This document shows positions 1-7,638 of a stretch of 32,320 bases of DNA, one piece after another. The DNA is from Chloroflexi bacterium UBA6622 (lineage in GTDB: Bacteria; Chloroflexota; UBA11872): assembly GCA_002433065.1 (NCBI GenBank), contig DJHK01000033.1, positions 37,496 to 69,815 of the forward strand. Reading direction: 5' to 3'. Each line of letters opens with the position of its first letter. Position 1 is the stretch's first letter. The translations under genes were made by a program, and so were the position numbers. The notes below the pieces were generated by a model that had not been told where the DNA came from, did no database searches, and saw nothing but the letters and a program-made list of their open reading frames with translations.

Positions 1-4
1 ACCC

Positions 5-38
5 CCCCGCCGATTCTATCGGCGGGGTGTTTGCTTTT
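5..38 (+). terminator. Rho-independent terminator of a gene left of the window
   Basis: A perfect 9-bp GC-rich stem pairs positions 5-13 with 19-27 around the loop TTCTA. It is followed by the T-rich tail TGTTTGCTTTT. The gene it ends lies outside the window. Its tail closely resembles the one after the hairpin at 32282-32320, so this may be the usual terminator form in this genome. Confidence 0.75.
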
Positions 39-92
39 GACGATGCAAGGTTCATGTCAACTCGCACGTCAGTTACTCAAAGTAGGATCACG

Positions 93-500
93 ATGGATCT
101 GCCAGTAAAACTTCTCCTATTAATTTCGGCCGGCGGCGGTGGAACTGTGACCCGTTACCTATTGACCACCGTCGTGCAGAAGTTCATGGCCGGCGGATTT
201 CCATGGGGAACACTTGCTGTAAACGTGCTTGGAAGCTTCGCGTTTGGATTTATCTGGGCTACCGTCGGGATTCATAACGGCCCTAGTAGTCAATTACGCC
301 TTCTACTGCTCGTCGGCTTCATGGGTGGGTTTACCACCTTCTCCAGCTTTGCTTTCGAAACCATCAAGCTTTTCGATGAGTCAGGGTGGTGGCTCGCCGC
401 AGGAAACATCCTTATGCAGAACTTATTTGGAATAGCTGCAGTGATCAGCGGAATAGCTTTAGGTCGGTTGTTGAACTCCCTAATCGAGGGCGTGGCCTAA
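93..500 (+). CDS. crcB: CrcB/FluC-type fluoride ion channel
   Basis: This is a small four-helix membrane protein that exports fluoride as a dual-topology dimer. Family hallmarks are visible: an early glycine-rich helix ending in TRYL, the NVLGSFAFGF motif, and the central GGFTTFSSFAFET motif, whose Thr/Ser/Phe residues line the fluoride pore. The reading frame could begin at a GTG at 27, but that codon sits inside the upstream terminator stem. ATG 93 has AGGA at 84-87 and gives 135 residues, near the usual 120-130. FluC genes often occur as adjacent pairs; only one is present here, so it is probably a homodimer. No fluoride riboswitch is visible in the short leader. The family is recognised from motifs; the start is inferred. 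Confidence 0.9.
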   Translation: MDLPVKLLLLISAGGGGTVTRYLLTTVVQKFMAGGFPWGTLAVNVLGSFAFGFIWATVGIHNGPSSQLRLLLLVGFMGGFTTFSSFAFETIKLFDESGWWLAAGNILMQNLFGIAAVISGIALGRLLNSLIEGVA

Positions 501-561
501 GTTCGTCTGAGATTTCTGGAAACCGTGGCGATGAACCATCCTCAGCCAAGAACCGACGGGG

Positions 562-1785
562 TTAGCTTGTCAACAAAATGCCTGTGCCGTACATGATAAG
601 CACACCCAAAACCAAACCCATCGCGTTCAAACCCGTAGTGAGCGACCCGTCCGGCTCGTCACCCATCATGCGTGCTATCTGCCACGTCACCTGAAAAATC
701 GCACCGGCACCTAGGGCAAGGAAAAACGTTGCCCAAATCGGAGAGAAGGCAAATCCACCTAGCCAAGCACCCACAATCGCGGGGGCTCCTGCAATCAATC
801 CCGCCAACAACAAGTGTGGCAACAACCGACGCACCGAAGCAGTGCCACGCGCGATTGGTGCTGCAATAGCCAATCCTTCCGTCGTGTTGTGTACCGCAAA
901 TCCAACTACTAGAAACGTGCCCAAGGCTATCGCGCCGGTCGCATACGCAGCCCCAATCGCAAGGCCTTCACCAAAATTGTGTAGCCCGATGCCAACCGCG
1001 ATGGCATAGGCCAGTAACAAGGAGGAAACATCACTCCTCGCCCCCTGATTCTCCCGCCACCGATCGACCACCGAGACGGCCAAGAAAGCCAAGAGAAATC
1101 CAGTGAACGCCAGACCAATCCCTTGAAACGCTCCGGCTACCGCCGTTGATAATTCGATAGCCTCGACAACCGTATCCACCCCAAGGAAAAGAAGTAGTCC
1201 CACAGTAACTGCAAGAAAAAAGTACAACCACCGACTCGAGAGCCGGCGCAGAAAAGGAAACCAAATCAACCCAATGAAAACCGGGATCACACCTACATAG
1301 AAACCAAGAATGGCAAAAGTCAGTAGAAAGGTAGAACCCGGTGTAGGAGAAAGCGAAGCAACAGGAGCCTCTGCCTCAAATATGACGCCGGAGGTGCTTA
1401 TGAGCGTAATGGCATGTGGCTCTCCTTCAACCCAGGGGTATGGGATTGACACAGTCGCCGTCCCGAGTCGATCGATTAGATTCGTGGGCTTAACCTCGAA
1501 TTGCCACAAAGCTTCGTCAACCGTTACCTGCGCAATCTCCACAGGCTCTGGGCCACCATTTACAACATGGACATCAATGAATCCTTGCCTAAATGAGAGC
1601 CGTTCAATCGTAAGTTCCTCGACTGGAGGAAACGCGGCCTCAAAAACACCAACGGTTCCAAATCTAGAGAAAAAAAAGAGCGCAAGCGCCAGCAGTAAAA
1701 GCGGTAACACGCCCAATAATCCAAACCGTACATTAAGCTTGCTGCGGTCACTCTCCACGACCTCAGACGACCTATCAACGCCCAC
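562..1785 (-). CDS. ZIP-family metal permease with an N-terminal extracytoplasmic domain
   Basis: ZIP permeases import divalent metals such as Zn, Fe or Mn. With the start used here (407 residues) there is one N-terminal membrane segment (about 22-40), then about 110 mainly beta-type residues (41-150) predicted outside the membrane, then the multi-helix ZIP core. The core carries both metal-site motifs: HNFGEG at 269-274 and HNTTEG at 299-304. The frame stays open to a GTG at 1821, which would overlap the oxidase gene. GTG 1785 is preferred because GGAGG stands 7 nt upstream and the oxidase stop codon is only 2 nt before it, indicating translational coupling. The partner oxidase and the DtxR-type regulator suggest redox-active metal uptake, but the metal is not determined. 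Confidence 0.85.
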   Translation of the reverse strand: MGVDRSSEVVESDRSKLNVRFGLLGVLPLLLLALALFFFSRFGTVGVFEAAFPPVEELTIERLSFRQGFIDVHVVNGGPEPVEIAQVTVDEALWQFEVKPTNLIDRLGTATVSIPYPWVEGEPHAITLISTSGVIFEAEAPVASLSPTPGSTFLLTFAILGFYVGVIPVFIGLIWFPFLRRLSSRWLYFFLAVTVGLLLFLGVDTVVEAIELSTAVAGAFQGIGLAFTGFLLAFLAVSVVDRWRENQGARSDVSSLLLAYAIAVGIGLHNFGEGLAIGAAYATGAIALGTFLVVGFAVHNTTEGLAIAAPIARGTASVRRLLPHLLLAGLIAGAPAIVGAWLGGFAFSPIWATFFLALGAGAIFQVTWQIARMMGDEPDGSLTTGLNAMGLVLGVLIMYGTGILLTS

Positions 1786-1787
1786 CG

Positions 1788-3005
1788 TTAGGCCTCCACG
1801 GCCTTGAAAAAACCCATCCACCCGAGTTCCGCGAATTCACTCTGATGGGCATGGAACATGTACATACCCGGAGCCGGTAATGTGAACTCCAGAATATGGC
1901 GTTCGCCCTGACACAGCATGATGGTGTCCGTAAGTTCGTAGTGATCCATGGTGGTTCCGGTCCGATAGACACGAAACATATCGGCGTGGAGATGGAAAGA
2001 ATTAATTAGGTCAAACTCGGTTAAGTTCGTTAAATAGATCCGCTGCAACTCCCCAACCCGAACCGGAATAGGATATTTCACGTGATGAAAGGCCACGGTG
2101 TTGACAGCATAGAACGTATTTTCGCCGTTGAACTCGGTTGAAAATCCGTTCATGACCATCACCATTTCACGAGCCGGTGGCCTGCCCTCTGGGGGATCGA
2201 TAATGAACGTGCCGTACAGTCCTTTATGAATATGTCGCTTTAGCGGCACAGCGTGACAGTGATAAAGATGCAACCCCCATGGATGGACCTCAAACTCGTA
2301 CGTGAATTCATTCCCCGGCTTCACAATTTCAAAGACACCATCCATGTTCGTTGGATGAATACCGTGAAAATGGATCGAGTGCGGGTGACTTCCAGCGTTG
2401 TTAAATCGAATTCGAACCACATCACCTGCGGTTGCGCGAATGGTGGGCCCAGGAACCTGCCCGTTATAGGTCCACGCTGGAAAAAATACGCCGGGCGCTA
2501 TCTCTATGTCCTTGTCGACTGCAATAACCTCGTATTCCCGTAGCGTTCGGCCGTCAGCAAGCTTCGATTGACGACCATAGTCAAAGGACTCAAGAAAAAC
2601 CATTGGGTCAAACGCCGTCGTATCAACCTCGCCAACTGTTCCGGCCGTCTCGTGCGAATGATCAAAATCATCAATATCTGTGTAACCAGGAACATCCAGC
2701 TTGAGGTCATTGGCCGAAGCCTTCGCTGAAGCCCCATCACGACCGCCCACAGCAACGACCGAGGCCGCGCCGGCTAACCCAGCAGCTCCCAAGGCAGAGC
2801 CTCGCAGCATCCCACGTCGGGATATACCCGAAGGTCGATTGGAACGCATGAGCCGTTGCCCAACACTTTTAACCAGCGGGCGAACAAGTGTTTGATACAC
2901 AGCGTTAACAGAGGGTCGCTTAAAGGACGACTGCGGCTTCCCGTCGGCAATCACCTTTGACGCGGGTTCGGACTCTGATAGAGAAGACTTCCGGTTAGCT
3001 GGCAT
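1788..3005 (-). CDS. Tat-exported two-domain multicopper oxidase
   Basis: This is a copper oxidase with two cupredoxin domains, likely exported folded. The Tat motif SRRGML is at 62-67, followed by an Ala/Gly-rich hydrophobic stretch. Domain 1 holds H212-x-H214 and H249-C250-H251 plus H258/H260. Domain 2 holds HLH at 338-340 and HAH at 385-387. The only blue-copper-type cysteine is C250 in domain 1, while domain 2 has Ala in the equivalent HxH. That suggests a type-1 site in domain 1 and a type-2/3 cluster at a subunit interface, as in type-B two-domain oxidases. The 60-residue n-region before the Tat motif is unusually long; ATG 2849 (residue 53) is an alternative start giving a conventional signal. 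It is likely a metallo-oxidase for Cu(I), Fe(II) or Mn(II), but the substrate is unproven and a nitrite reductase is possible. Confidence 0.85.
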   Translation of the reverse strand: MPANRKSSLSESEPASKVIADGKPQSSFKRPSVNAVYQTLVRPLVKSVGQRLMRSNRPSGISRRGMLRGSALGAAGLAGAASVVAVGGRDGASAKASANDLKLDVPGYTDIDDFDHSHETAGTVGEVDTTAFDPMVFLESFDYGRQSKLADGRTLREYEVIAVDKDIEIAPGVFFPAWTYNGQVPGPTIRATAGDVVRIRFNNAGSHPHSIHFHGIHPTNMDGVFEIVKPGNEFTYEFEVHPWGLHLYHCHAVPLKRHIHKGLYGTFIIDPPEGRPPAREMVMVMNGFSTEFNGENTFYAVNTVAFHHVKYPIPVRVGELQRIYLTNLTEFDLINSFHLHADMFRVYRTGTTMDHYELTDTIMLCQGERHILEFTLPAPGMYMFHAHQSEFAELGWMGFFKAVEA

Positions 3006-3093
3006 CTAACAAGGCCCCGAAAGTCAACATTGAGAGGATCTGCCTATCCAGAACATGTTTTAAGGAATCCAACTTGTGTTTTTACCCAGGTGA

Positions 3094-3121
3094 AAACATA
3101 TGTTTACCAGTACAAACTATA
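3094..3121 (-). promoter_or_regulatory. Candidate promoter and operator of the oxidase-ZIP operon
   Basis: The 203-nt gap between the DtxR-type gene and the oxidase holds a perfect 12-bp palindrome, AAACATATGTTT, at 3094-3105. A TATAGT hexamer reads on the minus strand at 3121-3116. The palindrome would therefore lie just downstream of the -10 hexamer, over the expected transcription start, which is a typical repressor position. No good -35 hexamer is seen. The assignment to the neighbouring regulator is inference. Confidence 0.4.
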
Positions 3122-3208
3122 CCGCGTCCACGGAGGTGGTCGACCAAACCCTAGAGTGCGAGCAGGAGACGGGGACACCACCGCTCTGCCCCAGGACAAA
3201 ATCCTAGA

Positions 3209-3874
3209 TTAACTAGTACGCACATAAACGCTGTCAGAAACTTTACGACCAACGGCCACTTCTATTCCGTCGACCTGAACAAGTATTGGGCCATCGAAGG
3301 GCATACGCCGAACTAGTATTCCTCGAACACCCGGGACGAGCTTGATCTGTTCGAGATATCTCAGGATTTCTCGATTACGATCTGACACTCGAGCTACAAC
3401 AAACTCGGTGCCATTGGACACCTCGCTCAAGAGCAAGGCGTCATCGGTTATCTCATCGAGCGCCTCATTGGGAATAGCATCCCCATGGGGATCTGTGGTG
3501 GGATCCGAAACCTTGGCAGCTATGCGTCGCTCCATTTCCTCAGACATGACGTGCTCTAGACGATCGGCCTCCTCATGCACGTCGTTCCAGTCATAATCGA
3601 GAAATTCCACAAGGAAACGCTCAATGAGTCGATGGTGACGAACCATTTCCAATGCCCGACGCTGGCCACCGCTCGTTAGCTCGGCACCCCGATAGCGCCG
3701 GTACGTAACAAGACCCTTCTCATGAAGACGCTTGAAGGCTGCCGTGACTCGACCCGGGGTCACGCTAAGTCGCCCGGCTACGTCACCTGTCGCAACCGGT
3801 TTGTGATGACCACCAGCGTCATAAATCGCACGAAGATAATCCTCGTCGCTGGCAGAGATCTTATCGAATGGCAC
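3209..3874 (-). CDS. DtxR/MntR-family metal-dependent transcriptional regulator
   Basis: A full-length (221-residue) iron/manganese-sensing repressor. It has an N-terminal winged helix (about 10-70) with a recognition-helix region around VTPGRVTAAFKRL. The dimerisation and metal-binding segment carries H80/H81, E85, H100, E101/E102 and H108 within the typical HHRLIERFL and HEEADRLEH motifs. A C-terminal FeoA/SH3-like domain spans about 150-221. The start is GTG; an in-frame stop lies 3 codons upstream, so no longer form exists. No clear Shine-Dalgarno is seen, and a DtxR-box-like palindrome lies immediately upstream, suggesting autoregulation. The downstream oxidase and ZIP permease are its likely targets. 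Fe versus Mn specificity cannot be told from sequence. Confidence 0.9.
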   Translation of the reverse strand: MPFDKISASDEDYLRAIYDAGGHHKPVATGDVAGRLSVTPGRVTAAFKRLHEKGLVTYRRYRGAELTSGGQRRALEMVRHHRLIERFLVEFLDYDWNDVHEEADRLEHVMSEEMERRIAAKVSDPTTDPHGDAIPNEALDEITDDALLLSEVSNGTEFVVARVSDRNREILRYLEQIKLVPGVRGILVRRMPFDGPILVQVDGIEVAVGRKVSDSVYVRTS

Positions 3875-3876
3875 AG

Positions 3877-3889
3877 TTAGTTAGCCTAA
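3877..3889. promoter_or_regulatory. DtxR-box-like operator in the divergent promoter region
   Basis: TTAG and CTAA arms flank five bases, and the right part (3881-3889, TTAGCCTAA) equals the core of the known DtxR/IdeR consensus. The outer flanks match poorly. It lies directly before the regulator's GTG start and within the 135-nt divergent region shared with the lipoprotein gene at 4010. Confidence 0.45.
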
Positions 3890-4009
3890 GAATGCGGATG
3901 AATGTACCGCGGATGTGGAAGCGTAGCAGTTTGATCAGGCGACACGACTCGATACCCTACGTGTACCACTTAACCGTCCACCCACATGTACTCCAACATC
4001 AAAGCACCT

Positions 4010-4939
4010 ATGCATCGACGCAAGGCTCTCCAAGGCCTTGCCAGCGCAAGCTTGGCATCCATCACCTCTATTACTACGCTCGGATGCAGCACTACTGAAG
4101 ACAACCCGGACGTTAGCGTCCTGCTAACTCTGAGCGAAGTTCTCACGGGAAAACACCGGATTCCTTTCACCCTCATCAACAAGGACGGTTCACGGATACA
4201 CGGGGCAACAATAAAAGCGTACTTCTACAAGTTGCAGGATCAACACGACGAGTTCATGTTTTCCACAACTGTGGCCGAACATTCGATCGCCATATCTCAG
4301 AACCATATCCACAAAGATGGGGAAGTCCATGAGCATCTACACAACAGCGACTACTACCTCGCCGTAGGAAAAGCCTTTGAACCCGGACTCTGGCGAGCCA
4401 ACCTGGAGATCCAGCCGACCAACGGACGGGACTACACGAAATCAACGTTTTTTGACGTACAGGATCAAAGTCAGACGCCGATGATTGGTGACCCTATTCC
4501 ACCATCAGTAAATCCAGTCATCGTTGACCCTGGTGACATCGCCAACATCAGCACCGCGGATCCGCCCGTAGCCGGAATGTATAGGCACACCGTAGCGGCA
4601 TGTCTCGATCGCGCTGAGCCGATGGTCATTGCTTTCAGCACACCCGCCTTCTGCCGTTCACAGATGTGCGGACCAGTCACCGCCGTGGCCGCCGAGTTAT
4701 ACAACCGCTGGCAGGATCACGTCCGTTTCATTCACATTGAACCGTTTGATCTCGTAGCTGCACGCACTGATGGACAGTTGACATTTACACCGGTGGCCCG
4801 TGAATGGAATCTAAAGACGGAGCCATGGATTTTCGTCATTGACACCGGTGGCCATGTCGCGGCTCGGTTCGAAGGCATCGTCAGCGCCGAGGAACTTGAG
4901 CCAGCGATCGAAGCTATAGCCGTTACGACTCGAACATGA
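4010..4939 (+). CDS. Secreted lipoprotein with His-rich segment and thioredoxin-like domain
   Basis: From ATG 4010 the product is 309 residues. It begins with a twin-arginine-like n-region (MHRRK), a hydrophobic stretch and a lipobox ending in Leu-Gly-Cys (Cys 26), so it is probably a lipoprotein on the outer face of the membrane. A His-rich patch (HIHKDGEVHEHLH) suggests copper binding. The C-terminal ~110 residues read as a thioredoxin-like fold with AFCRSQMCGP, a CxxxxC pair where CxxC is usual, and a TEPW-type cis-Pro-region turn. This recalls Sco-like copper chaperones or extracytoplasmic thiol proteins, but exact family membership is uncertain. An ATG at 3986 is also in frame; neither start has a clear ribosome site. 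It overlaps the next gene by 4 nt (ATGA). Confidence 0.75.
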   Translation: MHRRKALQGLASASLASITSITTLGCSTTEDNPDVSVLLTLSEVLTGKHRIPFTLINKDGSRIHGATIKAYFYKLQDQHDEFMFSTTVAEHSIAISQNHIHKDGEVHEHLHNSDYYLAVGKAFEPGLWRANLEIQPTNGRDYTKSTFFDVQDQSQTPMIGDPIPPSVNPVIVDPGDIANISTADPPVAGMYRHTVAACLDRAEPMVIAFSTPAFCRSQMCGPVTAVAAELYNRWQDHVRFIHIEPFDLVAARTDGQLTFTPVAREWNLKTEPWIFVIDTGGHVAARFEGIVSAEELEPAIEAIAVTTRT

Positions 4940-5415
4940 TCCGTAGAGCTTTCATCCTCACAGTAGTCATGCATTGCCTCCTCGCAGGAAGCATCGCCCG
5001 GGCACATGGCGGCGACCTGGTATATGTCGGAAGTTCCGGCCAATACCAAGTACGAACCTTCGCCACGTGGTCCGATGGGTGGCTCGACTATTCAATTGAC
5101 CTGCGAAATGTGGCGACCGGAGCCCGAATCCCTGGAGCAAAGGTCACGGTCCAAGCTTTTGAGGACGGAAGAAAGTTGGGGGACTGGATCGCCCTCGAAT
5201 CCGGGGCCGTTTACGAACTGGTCGAACAAACCCCTGAAGAAATCCACTGGAACCTCGTTGTGACGATCAGCGGAACCCTGGGTACCACAAGGCTGACGCA
5301 TCAACTGGATGTCGAACCGGAAAACTGGCTCTGGTCGACCCTTATTGTAGCCACCGGGTTTTTCGGGGCTATAGCTGCCCATCTATTCGCTGCAAAGCGG
5401 CGAGCCTCGAACTAG
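4936..5415 (+). CDS. Membrane-anchored secreted protein, YtkA/FixH-like beta domain
   Basis: A 159-residue protein with an N-terminal signal (about 1-23, ending ARA before HGG), a beta-rich Ig-like extracytoplasmic domain and one C-terminal membrane helix (about 133-151) followed by a basic tail. The central GARIPGAKVTV stretch resembles YtkA/FixH-type domains found with copper and oxidase genes, but the match is weak. If the signal is cleaved after ARA the mature protein begins with His, which could itself bind copper. The start ATG overlaps the preceding TGA (ATGA), indicating coupled translation with the thioredoxin-like lipoprotein. Its stop shares the palindrome CTAG with the stop of the convergent CopC-CopD gene. 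Confidence 0.7.
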   Translation: MIRRAFILTVVMHCLLAGSIARAHGGDLVYVGSSGQYQVRTFATWSDGWLDYSIDLRNVATGARIPGAKVTVQAFEDGRKLGDWIALESGAVYELVEQTPEEIHWNLVVTISGTLGTTRLTHQLDVEPENWLWSTLIVATGFFGAIAAHLFAAKRRASN

Positions 5416-7634
5416 CCATTAGCCTTCGCCGGAAGTGTCTGGAGAAAATTGATGACATCCCAAATTTCCGTGGCACCGAGTTGCTCGCCAAACCCTGCCA
5501 TAGCGGTTCCTTCGATGCCGTCACGAATGAAAGCAAACAATTGCCCATCCGGATGCAATGGAACATGTACAGCCAAATCGAGAGGAGGAGGATCCAGAGC
5601 AAGCGCACGGGGGCCATCGCCACGGCCCTCAGGGCCGTGACAGGACGAGCAGAGGTCTTCGTAAATACCCTGACCTGCACCGACCGATATCTCATCAGGC
5701 ACGACGGGGTTAATCAACGCCTCACCGGCCAACTCATCCGGTCCCGCTAGAAGCATGGCACCCCCAATCACGATCACACCAAAACCCGTGATTGTTCCAA
5801 CACGACGAGCCCAAGGTGTCCAACCGTGGCGACTAAGAGTGCTAAGCGTAAGAACCAGCCCCATTCCAAAAACAGCCAATGCCCAAAACCGTGCGGCGAC
5901 ACCCATGTCCAGCTTGGGAACGCCAGACGACTCCGGACCACCGATTTCGAATCGGACAGGAACCCGGGCATCGAATTCACCGGGACTTCGGATAGTGACC
6001 AACGCTTGCCATTCACCTGCCAGGTTCAAAGCATCGGTATCTAAACTAAATGTGGATCCGTCAGACCGGCTCGGACGGCCCACTACAGTTCCAACATCTG
6101 CTTCAAGATACTTGAACTCCACTTCAAGCGTCGTTTGTGGAGTCAGAGATCCCTGCTTGGGCCTCACGTCGAACTCAAGAACATTCGACCCCGGACGCCC
6201 TGGGATTGCCCGAACATTCAACCCAGCCTCGGCTGAGGAACCTGCCACCTCGACAAACGATTTCCCAACAATCACCACCTGTCGAGCCGGCTCCCGATCA
6301 GTTAGGAAACCGACAACCAGTAGCACGGCGCAGGCAAGTACAACTTCAACAATCACAAACGAACGAAGCAGCCTCAACCTTGGGGCAGACACTCCGCCGA
6401 GTCGACGGAGCCTCGGAAGAACCCAAGAATTATTGATCCCGCCAAGAGCAAAGAGCGGACCGACGAGAGCGAGCTTAACGAGCAGGACAACGCCATATTC
6501 TGTGGTCCACAGCCGTGAAATCTCCAGCACCTCAAGCCAGGCGCCATAGAGCCCAGTGACAACAATCACACCCACCGAGACCGTTGCAATTACAGAAAAT
6601 CTCGAGAGCCCCTCAGTGACCACTGATCCAGCCTTGACACCAGGCAAATTTCGTCGCAACGAGCCAATGGTCAACAGCAAGACGGGCAGCCCACCTGCCC
6701 ATACTCCAACAGCCGTTAAATGCAGGACATCGGCGAGTAACGCAGGGGTTAATTCTCTAATAGCCGCCGCATGACTGCTCAAAGAAATTGAAGCCGCCAT
6801 ACCCACGCCTATAGCAGAAATCGCCAAGACTCCTAAAGCCCGTGCTGGCGTATCTTCGTCACCCTCGCTAACCCGATCAATAAGCACCAGCCCAATCACG
6901 AGCGCTACCGTACGAGCAATCCACAACACACCCCACGATCCGGACGCAAACACCTCACCAAAACCTGCAGTAAAGGAGTCAATCCCGAGTGCTACGACCT
7001 GAGCACCAAGCACACCGACTTGACCAGTGAACGCAAGCAAGCCACCGATAAGCAGGAGCAAAGACACACGAGATTGAAAAACCTTCTGCTGGGCGAACAC
7101 CAAGCCTCGCCTTTGAACCACCATGTGAAGGGGAGCACCGATAAGCACGATCACTCCAGCAAAGAGAAGTCCCCGCGATAGCCCGGCCACAGGGCTGGAA
7201 TCGACTCTAGCCGTGAATATCTCGACATCTGCAGACACTGGCTGGCCAACAGCGAATGCGTATGACCCCCTGATAATGTGGCCATCGACATTCGAGAGAG
7301 TCCGCCACACGACGACGTATGTCCCGCGCTCAAGCAGCGCCACAGGAACAAGCAGCGCCGAATCGCTGGTTGGATCAGGCCGCGCCGGACCTGTCGCAAC
7401 GGACTGTCCATCCACACGTACCACGTCAACACTACTGAAGCCTGAATCAATAGATTCGCTAAATTCCGCGTAGACGACTTTTGGTGAAACCTCAACAGTA
7501 GTTCCTGGACTCGGAATCGCACGTAGCAGGTTGGCATGTGCACGAACAGGCGACGCCAGAACCACGGCAATCACCAACAAAAACCCAACCAATAGGCCAT
7601 AGCGGTTGGCAAGTAGGCCCAGCCACCACAACAT
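5412..7634 (-). CDS. CopC-CopD copper-transport fusion with C-terminal cytochrome c domain
   Basis: A 740-residue three-part protein. After a signal peptide (about 1-32, ending VRA) the mature chain would start HANLLRAIPSP, the CopC N-terminal histidine of the Cu(II) site. A later NVDGHIIRGSYAF supplies the conserved Asp/His. Residues about 150-470 form a multi-helix CopD-type membrane domain. A further extracytoplasmic beta region and two helices follow, then a cytochrome c domain with CSSCH at 662-666 and a probable axial Met near 712. CopC-CopD pairs move copper across the membrane; the heme domain suggests linked electron transfer. ATG 7634 lies 4 nt after the upstream stop and is preferred over a longer frame (to 7691) that would overlap that gene. 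Confidence 0.88.
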   Translation of the reverse strand: MLWWLGLLANRYGLLVGFLLVIAVVLASPVRAHANLLRAIPSPGTTVEVSPKVVYAEFSESIDSGFSSVDVVRVDGQSVATGPARPDPTSDSALLVPVALLERGTYVVVWRTLSNVDGHIIRGSYAFAVGQPVSADVEIFTARVDSSPVAGLSRGLLFAGVIVLIGAPLHMVVQRRGLVFAQQKVFQSRVSLLLLIGGLLAFTGQVGVLGAQVVALGIDSFTAGFGEVFASGSWGVLWIARTVALVIGLVLIDRVSEGDEDTPARALGVLAISAIGVGMAASISLSSHAAAIRELTPALLADVLHLTAVGVWAGGLPVLLLTIGSLRRNLPGVKAGSVVTEGLSRFSVIATVSVGVIVVTGLYGAWLEVLEISRLWTTEYGVVLLVKLALVGPLFALGGINNSWVLPRLRRLGGVSAPRLRLLRSFVIVEVVLACAVLLVVGFLTDREPARQVVIVGKSFVEVAGSSAEAGLNVRAIPGRPGSNVLEFDVRPKQGSLTPQTTLEVEFKYLEADVGTVVGRPSRSDGSTFSLDTDALNLAGEWQALVTIRSPGEFDARVPVRFEIGGPESSGVPKLDMGVAARFWALAVFGMGLVLTLSTLSRHGWTPWARRVGTITGFGVIVIGGAMLLAGPDELAGEALINPVVPDEISVGAGQGIYEDLCSSCHGPEGRGDGPRALALDPPPLDLAVHVPLHPDGQLFAFIRDGIEGTAMAGFGEQLGATEIWDVINFLQTLPAKANG

Positions 7635-7638
7635 CCAT

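Noticed and set aside
1310..1807. 165-codon plus-strand frame opposite the ZIP gene
   Set aside because: Ser/Thr/Pro-rich shadow of the extracytoplasmic domain coding region.
5755..6549. 264-codon plus-strand frame opposite the CopC-CopD gene
   Set aside because: Ser/Thr/Pro/Arg-rich composition of an antisense shadow; the minus-strand frame has clear domains throughout.
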